Shown here one piece after another: positions 35,572 to 45,832 of a stretch of DNA of 64,000 nt. Made by a program: the position numbers and the translations under genes. This stretch comes from Hydrogenovibrio sp. SC-1 (GTDB lineage Bacteria; Pseudomonadota; Gammaproteobacteria; Thiomicrospirales; Thiomicrospiraceae): assembly GCF_002848135.1 (NCBI RefSeq), contig NZ_PKGB01000009.1, positions 41,996 through 105,995 of the forward strand, written 5' to 3'. Each line of letters starts with the position of its first letter. The stretch's first letter is position 1. The notes beneath the pieces are model-generated. The model ran no database searches and had not been told where the DNA came from. It saw nothing but the letters and a program-made list of their open reading frames with translations.

Positions 35572-38484
35572 ATGACTGCTCATCATCCTGCCTTTGAATT
35601 TCAAAACGAACACGCGATTGACTCCCTAAAGCTCACCGTCCAACACTTTAAGCACAAAGTTACCGGTGCGGATCATTATCATTTAGCTGCCGACGATCCG
35701 CAGAATGTGTTTATGGTTGCGTTAAGAACGGTGCCGATGGATTCAACTGGGGTCGCGCATATTTTAGAGCATACAGTATTATGTGGTAGTGACCGTTATC
35801 CGGTTCGGGATCCATTTTTTATGATGATTCGGCGTTCATTAAACACTTTTATGAATGCGTTTACGTCAAGCGATTGGACGGCTTATCCATTTGCCACTGA
35901 AAATCGTAAAGACTTCCAAAATTTATTACAGGTCTATTTGGATGCTGTGTTTTTTCCAAAGATCGAACGCCTAGATTTTTTGCAAGAAGGGCATCGCTTA
36001 GAATTTGCAGAAATGGATAATCCTGAGTCGGAATTGACTTATAAAGGGGTGGTCTTTAATGAAATGAAGGGAGCCATGAGTTCGCCCGTTTCGATGCTTT
36101 GGCAAAAGTTTTCGGCTGAACTCTATCCCACTTCAACCTATCACTATAATAGTGGCGGTGATCCCGAAGACATCCCAGAATTAAGTTACGAGCAATTGGT
36201 CGACTTCCACCAATTTCATTATCACCCATCCAATGCAGTCTTTTTCACTTATGGGGATATTCCTGCTGAGCAACATCAAACGCAATTTGAGGCGCTAGCG
36301 CTGTCCCGGTTTTCTTCAACGGTTGATAAAGTTCGGGTCTCGACAGAGAATCGCTATACCGAACCAAAATCTGTCAATGGTCACTATGCGTTGAATGAGG
36401 CCGATTTAAGCCGTAAAACCCATGTGGTGATGGGGTGGTTATTGGGCGAAAATCAAAATCCAATGGATGTGCTCAAAGGGAATTTATTAAGTGCAATCTT
36501 ATTGGATAATAGCGCATCGCCTTTGCGACAAGCTTTAGAACAGTCTGAATTGTTGAATGCGCCATCACCTTTATGCGGGTTGGAAGATTCAAATAAAGAG
36601 ATGGTGTTTGCTGTTGGTGCGCAAGGGACGGACCCAGAACATGCTCAGGCAATTGAGACGCTCATTTTAACGACCTTGAAAAAGGTGGTGGATGAGGGCG
36701 TCGATGCAGACCAAGTAGAAGCGATGTTGCATCAATTAGAGTTTTCACAGAGAGAAATCGGCGGCGATAGTTACCCTTACGGATTACAGTTGATTATGCA
36801 ATCCATGGCGGGTGCGATGCATGATGGGGATCCGATTGCGCTGTTAGATACCGATGCTGCCTTGAAGCAATTACGCCTGGAAGCGGAAAACCCACGGTTT
36901 ATTCCCGAATTGATTCAACAGTGGATATTGGATAATCCGCATCGTGTCTGTTTAACCTTGGCTCCGGATGATCAGCTTTCGCAACAGCAAGAGGATGCCG
37001 AAAAAGCACGGCTATCCGCTATTCAGTCTGACTTGTCTGATGAAGAAAAACAGGCGATCGTCGCCCAATCGTTAGCCTTAAAGGCGCGTCAGGAGCAACA
37101 AGATGATGTGTCGATATTGCCAGAAGTGACGAAGGATGATGTGCCTGCAGAGATTAAACAAATCGATCCGACGCTAACCCATCAAGCCCCGAAACTGACT
37201 GCATATCAGGCAGGGACGAATGGCTTAACCTATCAACAACTTTTGCTATCCTTGCCTGACCTAACTGAGGGTGAACAGGCGGTATTACCTTTATTCAATG
37301 CCTGCTTAACGGAAATGGGGTCAGCAGGGCGAGATTATCTGCAAACCCAATCGCTACAAGCCGCGGTGACTGGCGGGCTTTCTGCACGCAGTGCCGTTCG
37401 GGCTCATCTATTTGACGATCAAGCCTTTTACAGTCACTTTATTTTGTCAGGTAAAGCGCTCAATCGGAATCAAAATGCATTGGCAGATTTGATGTTGGAA
37501 ACCCTACAGTCTGTAAGATTTGATGAGCGGGATCGGATTCAAGATTTAATCGGTCAAATTCGCACCTCAGTCGATCAAGGGGTGACAGGCAATGGCCATG
37601 GTTTAGCTATGTCCGCTGCGAACCAGAATGCCTCCGCTGTCGCCAGTTGGCAGTTTCAACGCACTGGGTTTGCCGGCATTCAAACCATTAAAGGTCTCTA
37701 CGATTCACTTTCTAACCCCAGTGGGCTAGATGACATCATTGATCAGTTTCAGTCGATTCAGGCCAAGTTATTACAGGCCGATAAGCAATCGTTAGTGATT
37801 GCGGATGAAAATGGTTTGGATGGGGCGATTAACAGTACACTGCGCTGGCAAGACTTAATGAAACAAACTTCGGCACAGCAGGGCTTACAATTGAGCGCTT
37901 CCCACCAAAAAATTCACCAGGCCTGGGTAACCAGTACCCAAGTGAATTTCTGTGCGAAGTCTTATCCAGCGGTGATGGCTGGGCATGCAGATGCCCCTGT
38001 GTTATCGGTGTTGGGTGCTTGTTTGCGAAATGGCTTTTTGCATGCTCAGATTCGCGAGAAAGGCGGGGCTTATGGCGGTGGTGCCAGTTATAACAGTGAA
38101 GCGGGTGCCTTTGCATTCTTCTCTTATCGCGATCCACGTTTATTAGAAACGCTGTCAGATTTTGATGTCGCTTTGGATTGGATCATGGGGCCTGAGGCCA
38201 CACAAGCGAAAGTGGATGAAGCCATTTTAAACGTGGTCAGTTCCATCGATAAACCCGGCTCACCTGCGGGTGAGGCTCGAAAGGCGTTTTATCAGTCACT
38301 TTATGGTCGAACCCATGATTTGAGAATGCAGCATCGACAAGGGGTTTTACAAACCACTTTAGCTGATTGCCAGCGAGTTGCGCAAACTTACTTGAAACCT
38401 GAAAAGGCCTCAGTGGCGGTATTAACGCACAGCGGTAAAGTGGCTGAATTGGAAGCAGACGGGTTTGATATTCATACCTTATAA
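35572..38484 (+). CDS. M16C-family zinc metalloprotease (presequence-protease/Cym1-like)
   Basis: 970 residues, typical of single-chain M16C peptidases related to mitochondrial PreP. The inverted zinc motif HILEH is at 63-67 with a downstream Glu in VVFNEMKGAMSS; the M16C linker domain lies near 460-540, and a C-terminal inactive half contains REKGGAYGGGASYNSEAG. It degrades unfolded peptides inside a closed chamber and has no signal peptide. It stands as its own unit after the pnp terminator. A CCAGGCCTGG copy at 37917-37926 encodes Gln-Ala-Trp. Confidence 0.9.
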   Translation: MTAHHPAFEFQNEHAIDSLKLTVQHFKHKVTGADHYHLAADDPQNVFMVALRTVPMDSTGVAHILEHTVLCGSDRYPVRDPFFMMIRRSLNTFMNAFTSSDWTAYPFATENRKDFQNLLQVYLDAVFFPKIERLDFLQEGHRLEFAEMDNPESELTYKGVVFNEMKGAMSSPVSMLWQKFSAELYPTSTYHYNSGGDPEDIPELSYEQLVDFHQFHYHPSNAVFFTYGDIPAEQHQTQFEALALSRFSSTVDKVRVSTENRYTEPKSVNGHYALNEADLSRKTHVVMGWLLGENQNPMDVLKGNLLSAILLDNSASPLRQALEQSELLNAPSPLCGLEDSNKEMVFAVGAQGTDPEHAQAIETLILTTLKKVVDEGVDADQVEAMLHQLEFSQREIGGDSYPYGLQLIMQSMAGAMHDGDPIALLDTDAALKQLRLEAENPRFIPELIQQWILDNPHRVCLTLAPDDQLSQQQEDAEKARLSAIQSDLSDEEKQAIVAQSLALKARQEQQDDVSILPEVTKDDVPAEIKQIDPTLTHQAPKLTAYQAGTNGLTYQQLLLSLPDLTEGEQAVLPLFNACLTEMGSAGRDYLQTQSLQAAVTGGLSARSAVRAHLFDDQAFYSHFILSGKALNRNQNALADLMLETLQSVRFDERDRIQDLIGQIRTSVDQGVTGNGHGLAMSAANQNASAVASWQFQRTGFAGIQTIKGLYDSLSNPSGLDDIIDQFQSIQAKLLQADKQSLVIADENGLDGAINSTLRWQDLMKQTSAQQGLQLSASHQKIHQAWVTSTQVNFCAKSYPAVMAGHADAPVLSVLGACLRNGFLHAQIREKGGAYGGGASYNSEAGAFAFFSYRDPRLLETLSDFDVALDWIMGPEATQAKVDEAILNVVSSIDKPGSPAGEARKAFYQSLYGRTHDLRMQHRQGVLQTTLADCQRVAQTYLKPEKASVAVLTHSGKVAELEADGFDIHTL

Positions 38485-38533
38485 TTCGCGAACTTTTAAT
38501 GCGTTGGTAGAATCCAAATAAACCTGTTTTGGT

Positions 38534-39697
38534 TTAGCTGGGTTCTGCCAATATCCAGTATTGCAATTTCCACAGATCGAATAATAAAGCATAATTGTCC
38601 GGATTTTGCCAGTCACTAGGCGCTAATACGGATTGATTACACAGGGTTTTAACAAAATCATCTGTTGCGCCTTGTTTATCCCATATCGCACCATTGATAT
38701 ATAGCAATAGATTTTGATCGAGCTGGGTGTAGCCAAAGCGACAAACAGGGTCTTTTTCAAACTGGGTTGCCGTTGGTAACGCTTCACAAAACTCACTTAA
38801 CTTCGGCGTTTCTGCTTCTGTTAGCGGTTCGGGCAGCTGTTGTGCACTGGTTGGATCCAGTTGGGTAGCAAAACGGCCAAACCAGGTTTTCAGCTGTTTT
38901 GGATCGGCTAATGCGGATTCTAATAACTGTTGGGCTTGGGTAACGGCCGCATCCGTAATCTCACCAGGATTGAGGTTAGGTTGCCATAGAGGATCTTGAT
39001 ATAGCGCCTGGAAGCCATTGGTTTCTGAAAGGTGGTCACCAAAGCTATCCCATAGTTCTTGACCGCGATAACTACGATAGCCAATCGAATAGGTCATGCA
39101 GTCATCATCAAGGGCAATGCCATGATGTCCCCATTTCGGTGGAATATAGAGAATATCGCCGGCCTCAAAATCAAAACTGTCTTCAATGTTGAAGCTTTGC
39201 ATTAATCGTAGGTCAACACCTTGAATGGCATTGGTTTCGGTGCAATCCTGTGATGTGAGGTGCCAGCGTCGTTTACCGGCCGCTTGCAGTAAGAACACAT
39301 CATAATGGTCGTAATGCGGGCCAACATTGCCTCCCGTCACGGCATAACTGACCATAATGTCATCAATGCGCCAACGCGGTAAAAAATCAAATTCCTCTAG
39401 CAACGCGGTGACTTCCGGAATCAGTCGGTCCATGCCTTGTATCAGTAGGGTCCAGTCTTGATCAGGCAAGTTAGCATAAGTCTGCTCGTCAAATGGCCCT
39501 TTACGGAGTTGATAATCATTGGGGGATTGTTGAATCACCAGACGGCTTTCAACTTCATCCTCGAGCGATAACCCGGCTAATTCTTCAGCAGTGATGGGAG
39601 ATTGAAACCCAGGTAACGCATTGCGGATCACTAAAGGCTGTTTTTGCCAATAGTCCTTTAAAAATGTGTCGAGGCTAATCTCGTTAAATTGAATCAT
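38534..39697 (-). CDS. roxA: Ribosomal protein uL16 3-hydroxylase RoxA (cupin 4 / YcfD)
   Basis: 387 residues. JmjC-like 2-oxoglutarate oxygenase: iron ligands His128 and Asp130 in GGNVGPHYDHYDVF, and a distal His in WGHHGIALDD near 190. The N-terminal DYWQKQPLVIRNALPG segment is typical of cupin-4 ribosomal oxygenases, and the C-terminal winged helix is of YcfD length (E. coli 373). It should hydroxylate an arginine on L16. Transcribed after purB but separated by a strong palindromic terminator. Confidence 0.9.
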   Translation of the reverse strand: MIQFNEISLDTFLKDYWQKQPLVIRNALPGFQSPITAEELAGLSLEDEVESRLVIQQSPNDYQLRKGPFDEQTYANLPDQDWTLLIQGMDRLIPEVTALLEEFDFLPRWRIDDIMVSYAVTGGNVGPHYDHYDVFLLQAAGKRRWHLTSQDCTETNAIQGVDLRLMQSFNIEDSFDFEAGDILYIPPKWGHHGIALDDDCMTYSIGYRSYRGQELWDSFGDHLSETNGFQALYQDPLWQPNLNPGEITDAAVTQAQQLLESALADPKQLKTWFGRFATQLDPTSAQQLPEPLTEAETPKLSEFCEALPTATQFEKDPVCRFGYTQLDQNLLLYINGAIWDKQGATDDFVKTLCNQSVLAPSDWQNPDNYALLFDLWKLQYWILAEPS

Positions 39698-39728
39698 ATC
39701 GCGCGTCCAATGCAGAAGGGAAGAAGGG

Positions 39729-39758
39729 TTAAAAGCAACCAGGCCTGGTTGCTTTTAA
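39729..39758 (-). terminator. Perfect 30-base palindromic terminator with CCAGGCCTGG centre
   Basis: A perfect palindrome between purB and roxA: arms TTAAAAGCAA and TTGCTTTTAA flank CCAGGCCTGG (39739-39748). Read on the minus strand it follows the purB stop by about 15 bases and ends in a T-run. Confidence 0.8.
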
Positions 39759-39772
39759 TGGAGGGGAGTCGC

Positions 39773-41185
<1,413 letters not shown>

Positions 41186-41279
41186 TCAAGCTAAAAATTG
41201 CGGCTATTATAACCGATTCTCTTTGATAATTGAGGGGAGAAGTCATCAGGCCTGGGTAAAATTGGATTCTGCTGAGTGA

Positions 41280-42980
41280 CTATTTTAAATCCGCTAATAA
41301 GGCTTTGGCGTGTGCAATGGCGTCATCATACGCATTGGTAAATTCAATTTTCCCTTCGCGTTTGCGTAAGCCCGCTTTGCGCAGTTTAAGCAATAGTCGA
41401 GGTTGGAGTTGGTTAATGACCATACTGATTTTGTGTTTTTCAAAATTTTGAATGATGGTTTCCATTGCAATGATCGCACTCATATCAATCATGCTGACTT
41501 CACGCATATCCAACACCACAATGCGTACTTCGGGTGAAACCGTGTTCAATTGGTTCATGGTTTTTTGCGCGGTTCCGAAAAACAAAGGGCCATTAATGTC
41601 ATAAACAGCGATTTCATCGGGCAAGCCTTTCGGATGCTCATGTTGAGGAACTCGATCATTGGTCGTCACGTCAATGCTTCGCTTAATGAACAGGCTGGCG
41701 GCCATGGCCATACCGATGGCGACGGCAATGGTCATATCGAACAGCACGGTTAAAATGAAACAAGTTAGCAATACGATTACATCGCCACGTGGTGCACTTT
41801 TTATAATACGGGCAAAATGATGTGATTCACTCATATTCCAAGCAACCATGATTAATAAGGCGGCCATGGAACTCATTGGAATATAGGATAAGATCGGCGC
41901 AAACACGATAATGGCTAATAAAATAAATAAACCATGAATCACGGATGCCAAAGGCGTTGTTCCGCCCGCTTTGACATTGGCTGCTGTCCGGGCAATGGCT
42001 GCGGTTGCAGGGATACCACCGAAGAAAGGTACGACCATATTCCCAATGCCTTGGCCAATTAGTTCGTCATTTGGCTGGTGCTTTTTACCACTCATTCCAT
42101 CTGCCGCTGTTGCACAAAGTAAGGATTCTAATGCGCCTAAAATGGCGATGGTCATCGCAGCAGGTAGTAGGGTGCGGAATAGTTCAAAACTAAAGCCAAT
42201 GGGAGTGCCATTGGCATTCGGTAAATTCCAGGGCCATTCAAACTGTGGGAGCAGAGGCGGGATACCTTGTCCGATAAGGCCATTTACATCAAACTGAAAA
42301 CGGCTGCCAATGGTTTCAACATCAAAGCCAATAATACTGACATTTAGCCCCATCGCAATCAGGGTGCCCACCAGGATGGCAATCAGGTGTCCAGGAATTT
42401 TTGAGTGAGACTTGGGCCAAAGAATGAGTACCAATAAGGTAATGAAACCGATAATGGCCTCTTGCCAGTCAAGGGAGGGTAAGGCCAGCAGGATTTGCCA
42501 GACTTTATCGAAAAAATGGCCTTCTAAAGTGGCAACCTCTAGTCCTAAGAAATCGACGACTTGAAAGGTGGCGATGACTACGCCAATTCCAGCCGTAAAG
42601 CCAATAATCACTGGGTAGGGGACAATTTCAATGAGCCGCCCCAGTTTTGATAGACCCAGCAACACGAGAATGACACCTGCCAGAAATCCACTGATCAGCA
42701 GCCCACCAAAACCAAATTGCTGCACTATCGGTAATAGCACTACCACGAAAGCAGCTGTTGGACCCGAAATGTTCACACGCGATCCGCCGATCAGGGCAAC
42801 CAAAATACCGGTAATCATGGCAGTATAAAGCCCATGTTGTGGTGGTACCCCAATTGCAATCGCCAGAGCCATTGAAAGCGGTAGCGCAATGACGCCTACG
42901 GTTAATCCCGCATTGATATCGCCTTGAATGGAAGCTGAACTAATACGATCTTCAAAGGAATTTTTGAGCGCGGAGAACAT
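41280..42980 (-). CDS. SulP-family anion permease with STAS domain (candidate bicarbonate or sulfate transporter)
   Basis: About 566 residues from the ATG at 42980 (MFSALKNSFEDR); a longer start at 43046 adds an unlikely polar leader. Eleven to fourteen membrane spans with the SulP signatures DINAGLTVGVIALPLSMALAIAIG and NISGPTAAFVVVLLP, and a C-terminal STAS domain (VRIVVLDMREVSMIDMSA) at about 465-566. SulP proteins carry sulfate, bicarbonate or dicarboxylates; in Thiomicrospira-group bacteria SulP proteins have been shown to be dissolved-inorganic-carbon transporters. No carbonic anhydrase lies beside it, so substrate is inference. Confidence 0.9.
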   Translation of the reverse strand: MFSALKNSFEDRISSASIQGDINAGLTVGVIALPLSMALAIAIGVPPQHGLYTAMITGILVALIGGSRVNISGPTAAFVVVLLPIVQQFGFGGLLISGFLAGVILVLLGLSKLGRLIEIVPYPVIIGFTAGIGVVIATFQVVDFLGLEVATLEGHFFDKVWQILLALPSLDWQEAIIGFITLLVLILWPKSHSKIPGHLIAILVGTLIAMGLNVSIIGFDVETIGSRFQFDVNGLIGQGIPPLLPQFEWPWNLPNANGTPIGFSFELFRTLLPAAMTIAILGALESLLCATAADGMSGKKHQPNDELIGQGIGNMVVPFFGGIPATAAIARTAANVKAGGTTPLASVIHGLFILLAIIVFAPILSYIPMSSMAALLIMVAWNMSESHHFARIIKSAPRGDVIVLLTCFILTVLFDMTIAVAIGMAMAASLFIKRSIDVTTNDRVPQHEHPKGLPDEIAVYDINGPLFFGTAQKTMNQLNTVSPEVRIVVLDMREVSMIDMSAIIAMETIIQNFEKHKISMVINQLQPRLLLKLRKAGLRKREGKIEFTNAYDDAIAHAKALLADLK

Positions 42981-43190
42981 ATCGAGTCCAATAAAAATAA
43001 AACGGCTATTATACAAGCACTCAGGCTTATCGTCATTCAATAACACAAAAAATGATCAATATGATTTTTCAATAATCGCAATATAGGTCTTTCGGTCGTC
43101 AATGTGCTAATCATATCTTACCATCAGTCAATTCCAGAAACAGGTATGGTCAAACAAAATAAAGCGGTGTTGAAATTGTTAAACAAGGCT

Positions 43191-43219
43191 TTGACTGTCT
43201 GCGCTCGCTAAAGTAAGAT
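43191..43219 (+). promoter_or_regulatory. Promoter of minCDE
   Basis: TTGACT (43191-43196), a 17-base spacer, TAAGAT (43214-43219). The minC ATG is at 43254. The rest of the spacer between the SulP gene and minC (about 270 bases) is AT-rich with no recognisable gene. Confidence 0.7.
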
Positions 43220-43253
43220 TCCCGCTTTATTAGATAGGGAAGTTAGCCATTTC

Positions 43254-43952
43254 ATGAGCAAAGTCGTCGATTTAAAAGGTTCAATATTATCCTTAACGGT
43301 GTTAAGTCTTTTTAGTGATCAAATTGATGAGACCAAACAGGCGATTGCCGCAAAAATCGATCAAGCGCCCGATTTTTTTGTGGGGGTACCAGTGGTGTTG
43401 GCGCCGCAGGTTGCTTTGTCGGATCCCACTTTTTTAGCGCTATTGGTCGAATATTTACGGCAGCGTCAAATGATTCCCATTGGTGTTCGGACCGAAGATG
43501 AGGGAATTAAAGAACAGGCAGACTATGCAGGCCTGGCGGTTTTTCCCGTTGAAAAAGCAAAAAAATCGTCCAAGCAGTCTTCAGAAGTTCAGCCAGAGAC
43601 AGAACAAACCGGATTAAAGTCCGCCTTAATGGTTAAAGGCTCGGTTCGGTCAGGCCAGCAAATCGTGGCGAAAGACCGAGATGTGATTGTTATGGGTTCG
43701 GTGAATCCAGGCGCTGAAGTGGTCGCGGATGGGCACGTTCATGTTTTTGGCAAGGTCATGGGCAAGGTGTTTGCGGGTGCTGCGGGTGAAACCAGTGCTA
43801 AAATTTTTGCCAAGCAACTGTCCCCTGAATTAGTGTGTATTGCCGGACTCTATCAATTGTCTGAAGATATTGATCCCGCCTATCAAAAGGGTTTTGTTGA
43901 GGTCAGCTTGCAAGACAATAGATTGGTTTTTAACACGGGTTTATTGGGATAG
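43254..43952 (+). CDS. minC: Septum site-determining protein MinC
   Basis: 232 residues. MinC_N (about 1-105) and the C-terminal beta-helix with SVRSGQQIVAKDRDVIVMGSV, VVADGHVHVFGKVMGKVFAGA and the LSPELVCIAGLY segment. It inhibits FtsZ assembly away from midcell. First gene of minC-minD-minE. A CAGGCCTGG palindrome variant occurs at 43528-43536 inside the N-terminal domain. Confidence 0.96.
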   Translation: MSKVVDLKGSILSLTVLSLFSDQIDETKQAIAAKIDQAPDFFVGVPVVLAPQVALSDPTFLALLVEYLRQRQMIPIGVRTEDEGIKEQADYAGLAVFPVEKAKKSSKQSSEVQPETEQTGLKSALMVKGSVRSGQQIVAKDRDVIVMGSVNPGAEVVADGHVHVFGKVMGKVFAGAAGETSAKIFAKQLSPELVCIAGLYQLSEDIDPAYQKGFVEVSLQDNRLVFNTGLLG

Positions 43953-44020
43953 TTTAGAATACGGCTCAGGCCAATATTTACAAATTTTATTCAATTCATT
44001 TAATCTAGGGAGTCGCTTAG

Positions 44021-44833
44021 GTGTCACGCGTAATCGTTGTAACCTCAGGAAAAGGTGGGGTCGGAAAAACCACTACCAGTGCAAGTATTTCAGCCGGTTT
44101 GGCCTTAAAAGGATTTAAGGTCGCGGTCATCGATTTTGATGTGGGTTTAAGAAATCTGGATTTAATTATGGGCTGCGAAAGACGGGTAGTTTACGACTTT
44201 GTCAATGTGGTTCAAGGGGAAGCGTCTTTGAATCAAGCACTGATTCGCGATAAACGAATTAAAAATCTCTATATTTTGGCCGCTTCGCAAACGCGTGATA
44301 AAGATGCTTTGACCCAAGAAGGTGTTGAAAAAGTCATTGAAGATTTAAAAGCGGATGGGTTTGACTTTATTATCTGCGATTCCCCTGCCGGTATTGAGAA
44401 GGGCGCGCAATTGGCTTTATATTTTGCGGATGAAGCCATCGTTGTGACCAATCCGGAAGTGTCTTCCGTGCGTGATTCAGATCGAATTTTAGGGATTTTA
44501 CAGGCTAAGTCTAAACGGGCAGAATCGGGTGACGAAGGGATTGTTGAGCACTTGGTGCTGACGCGTTATAACCCAAGCCGAGTGGAAAGCGGTGAAATGC
44601 TGTCGGTAGAAGATGTCGTGGATCTACTCAATATCCCACTGTTAGGCGTGATTCCCGAATCAGAGCAGGTGCTCAATGCATCTAATGCGGGTGAACCGGT
44701 TATCCTGGATACGGAAGCCGATGCGGCGCAGGCCTATACTGATGTGGTAGATCGGTTTCTAGGCGAAGAAAAAGCCCATCGTTTCTTAACGGCTGAGAAA
44801 AAAGGCCTGTTCAAAAAATTGTTTGGGAAGTAG
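44021..44833 (+). CDS. minD: Septum site-determining ATPase MinD
   Basis: 270 residues from a GTG at 44021 (GGGAGTCGCTTAG upstream). Deviant Walker A KGGVGKTTTS at 11-20, switch I DFDVGLRNLDLIMGCERRVVYD region, and a C-terminal amphipathic membrane-targeting helix (KKGLFKKLFGK). It recruits MinC to the membrane and oscillates with MinE. minE starts three bases after the stop. Confidence 0.98.
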   Translation: MSRVIVVTSGKGGVGKTTTSASISAGLALKGFKVAVIDFDVGLRNLDLIMGCERRVVYDFVNVVQGEASLNQALIRDKRIKNLYILAASQTRDKDALTQEGVEKVIEDLKADGFDFIICDSPAGIEKGAQLALYFADEAIVVTNPEVSSVRDSDRILGILQAKSKRAESGDEGIVEHLVLTRYNPSRVESGEMLSVEDVVDLLNIPLLGVIPESEQVLNASNAGEPVILDTEADAAQAYTDVVDRFLGEEKAHRFLTAEKKGLFKKLFGK

Positions 44834-44836
44834 CGG

Positions 44837-45091
44837 ATGGCATTATTAGATTATTTACTGGGACAACGGAAAAAGAAAACGGCCAATTTAGCCAAGGATC
44901 GGCTACAAATTTTATTGGCGCACGAACGTTCGGAACGTCATGCACCGGAGTACTTGCCTCAAATGCGCGATGAAATTTTAGCGGTGATTTCAAAATATGT
45001 GGAAATTGACCAGGAGCAATTGCAGATTTCCATTGATGAAGCCAATGGCTTTGAAGTCCTTGAATTGAATCTGGTATTGCCAGATAAATAA
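44837..45091 (+). CDS. minE: Cell division topological specificity factor MinE
   Basis: 84 residues. The N-terminal MALLDYLLGQRKK membrane-binding helix, the ANLAKDRLQILLAHERSERHAPEYL contact helix that displaces MinC from MinD, and the C-terminal beta domain are all present. Three bases behind minD. Confidence 0.97.
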   Translation: MALLDYLLGQRKKKTANLAKDRLQILLAHERSERHAPEYLPQMRDEILAVISKYVEIDQEQLQISIDEANGFEVLELNLVLPDK

Positions 45092-45148
45092 CGAGGGTAT
45101 TTTTTTCGGAAAGTTTAAGGGTTTCTCGCGAAAAAAAACCGCTATTTT

Positions 45149-45162
45149 GACCAGGCCTGGTC
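45149..45162. repeat. GACCAGGCCTGGTC palindrome between minE and the csiV-like gene
   Basis: A perfect 14-base palindrome in the 102-base gap between convergent genes, with TTTTs on both flanks (TATTTT left, ATTTTG right). It could act as a weak bidirectional terminator. Confidence 0.6.
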
Positions 45163-45193
45163 ATTTTGATTGATTGGATAGGACAAAAGGGGA

Positions 45194-45832
45194 TTATTCC
45201 CCTTGGTATTGTATTTGCATCAAGACGCCGTAAATGGGATGGTCAAAATAGTGCAATTCGCCTGACTTTATTTTGCGAGATTCTTTGAGCTCGAAACGCC
45301 AAAACTCCGGTAAAAAGGCTTCTTCTGTATGTTGATTTTGCGCAAAAGCGGCTAGCAATCTTTCAGGAATTTTCCGTTCAAGTTCTAAGTGTAGTTGCAC
45401 ATGAGCAAAGCGCGATTTATAAAAGGTCAGTGTGCCTTCAACACGCGACTGATGGCTTTCTTCCGGTAGCACTTCAATAATCAGCGGTACGGCTTCTTCT
45501 TCAGGTTTCCCTTCTAAAATCCAGCTGCTGTGTTTCAAAATTCGATAGCCTTTTTCGGGTGTCATCTTAGCCACCTGTTCTGACAGCATGAATTGCTCCG
45601 GTAGTAATTCTTCTGGCGGCATTTCAGCTTCTTCAAAATCAATTATTTCGGGGTTAGGGCGCCAATATTCTTCTGTCCAACCGCGTAACGCTAGGGTTTC
45701 AAAGATAACCATTTCCACTTGGTATTTAGGATTGGCGCTGGCACCTTCTTCCATTTCTGGTTCTGGAGCAGCTTGTGCATGAATTGTGCATAGACTCCAG
45801 ATGAATAGCGTTGTAAGCAGTTTCTTTAGCAT
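45194..45832 (-). CDS. CsiV-like periplasmic protein (PF10972)
   Basis: 212 residues with a signal peptide (MLKKLLTTLFIWSLCTIHAQA-A, cleavage near 21-22). The motif NPKYQVEMVIFETLALRGWTE... and the later TLTFYKSRFAHVQLHLEL plus HYFDHPIYGVLMQIQY match the CsiV family, peptidoglycan-binding proteins studied in Vibrio that help cell-wall synthesis. Identification is by overall pattern. Its ATG overlaps the mfd stop by seven bases, so it is translated with mfd, an association I recall in other gammaproteobacteria. Confidence 0.7.
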   Translation of the reverse strand: MLKKLLTTLFIWSLCTIHAQAAPEPEMEEGASANPKYQVEMVIFETLALRGWTEEYWRPNPEIIDFEEAEMPPEELLPEQFMLSEQVAKMTPEKGYRILKHSSWILEGKPEEEAVPLIIEVLPEESHQSRVEGTLTFYKSRFAHVQLHLELERKIPERLLAAFAQNQHTEEAFLPEFWRFELKESRKIKSGELHYFDHPIYGVLMQIQYQGE

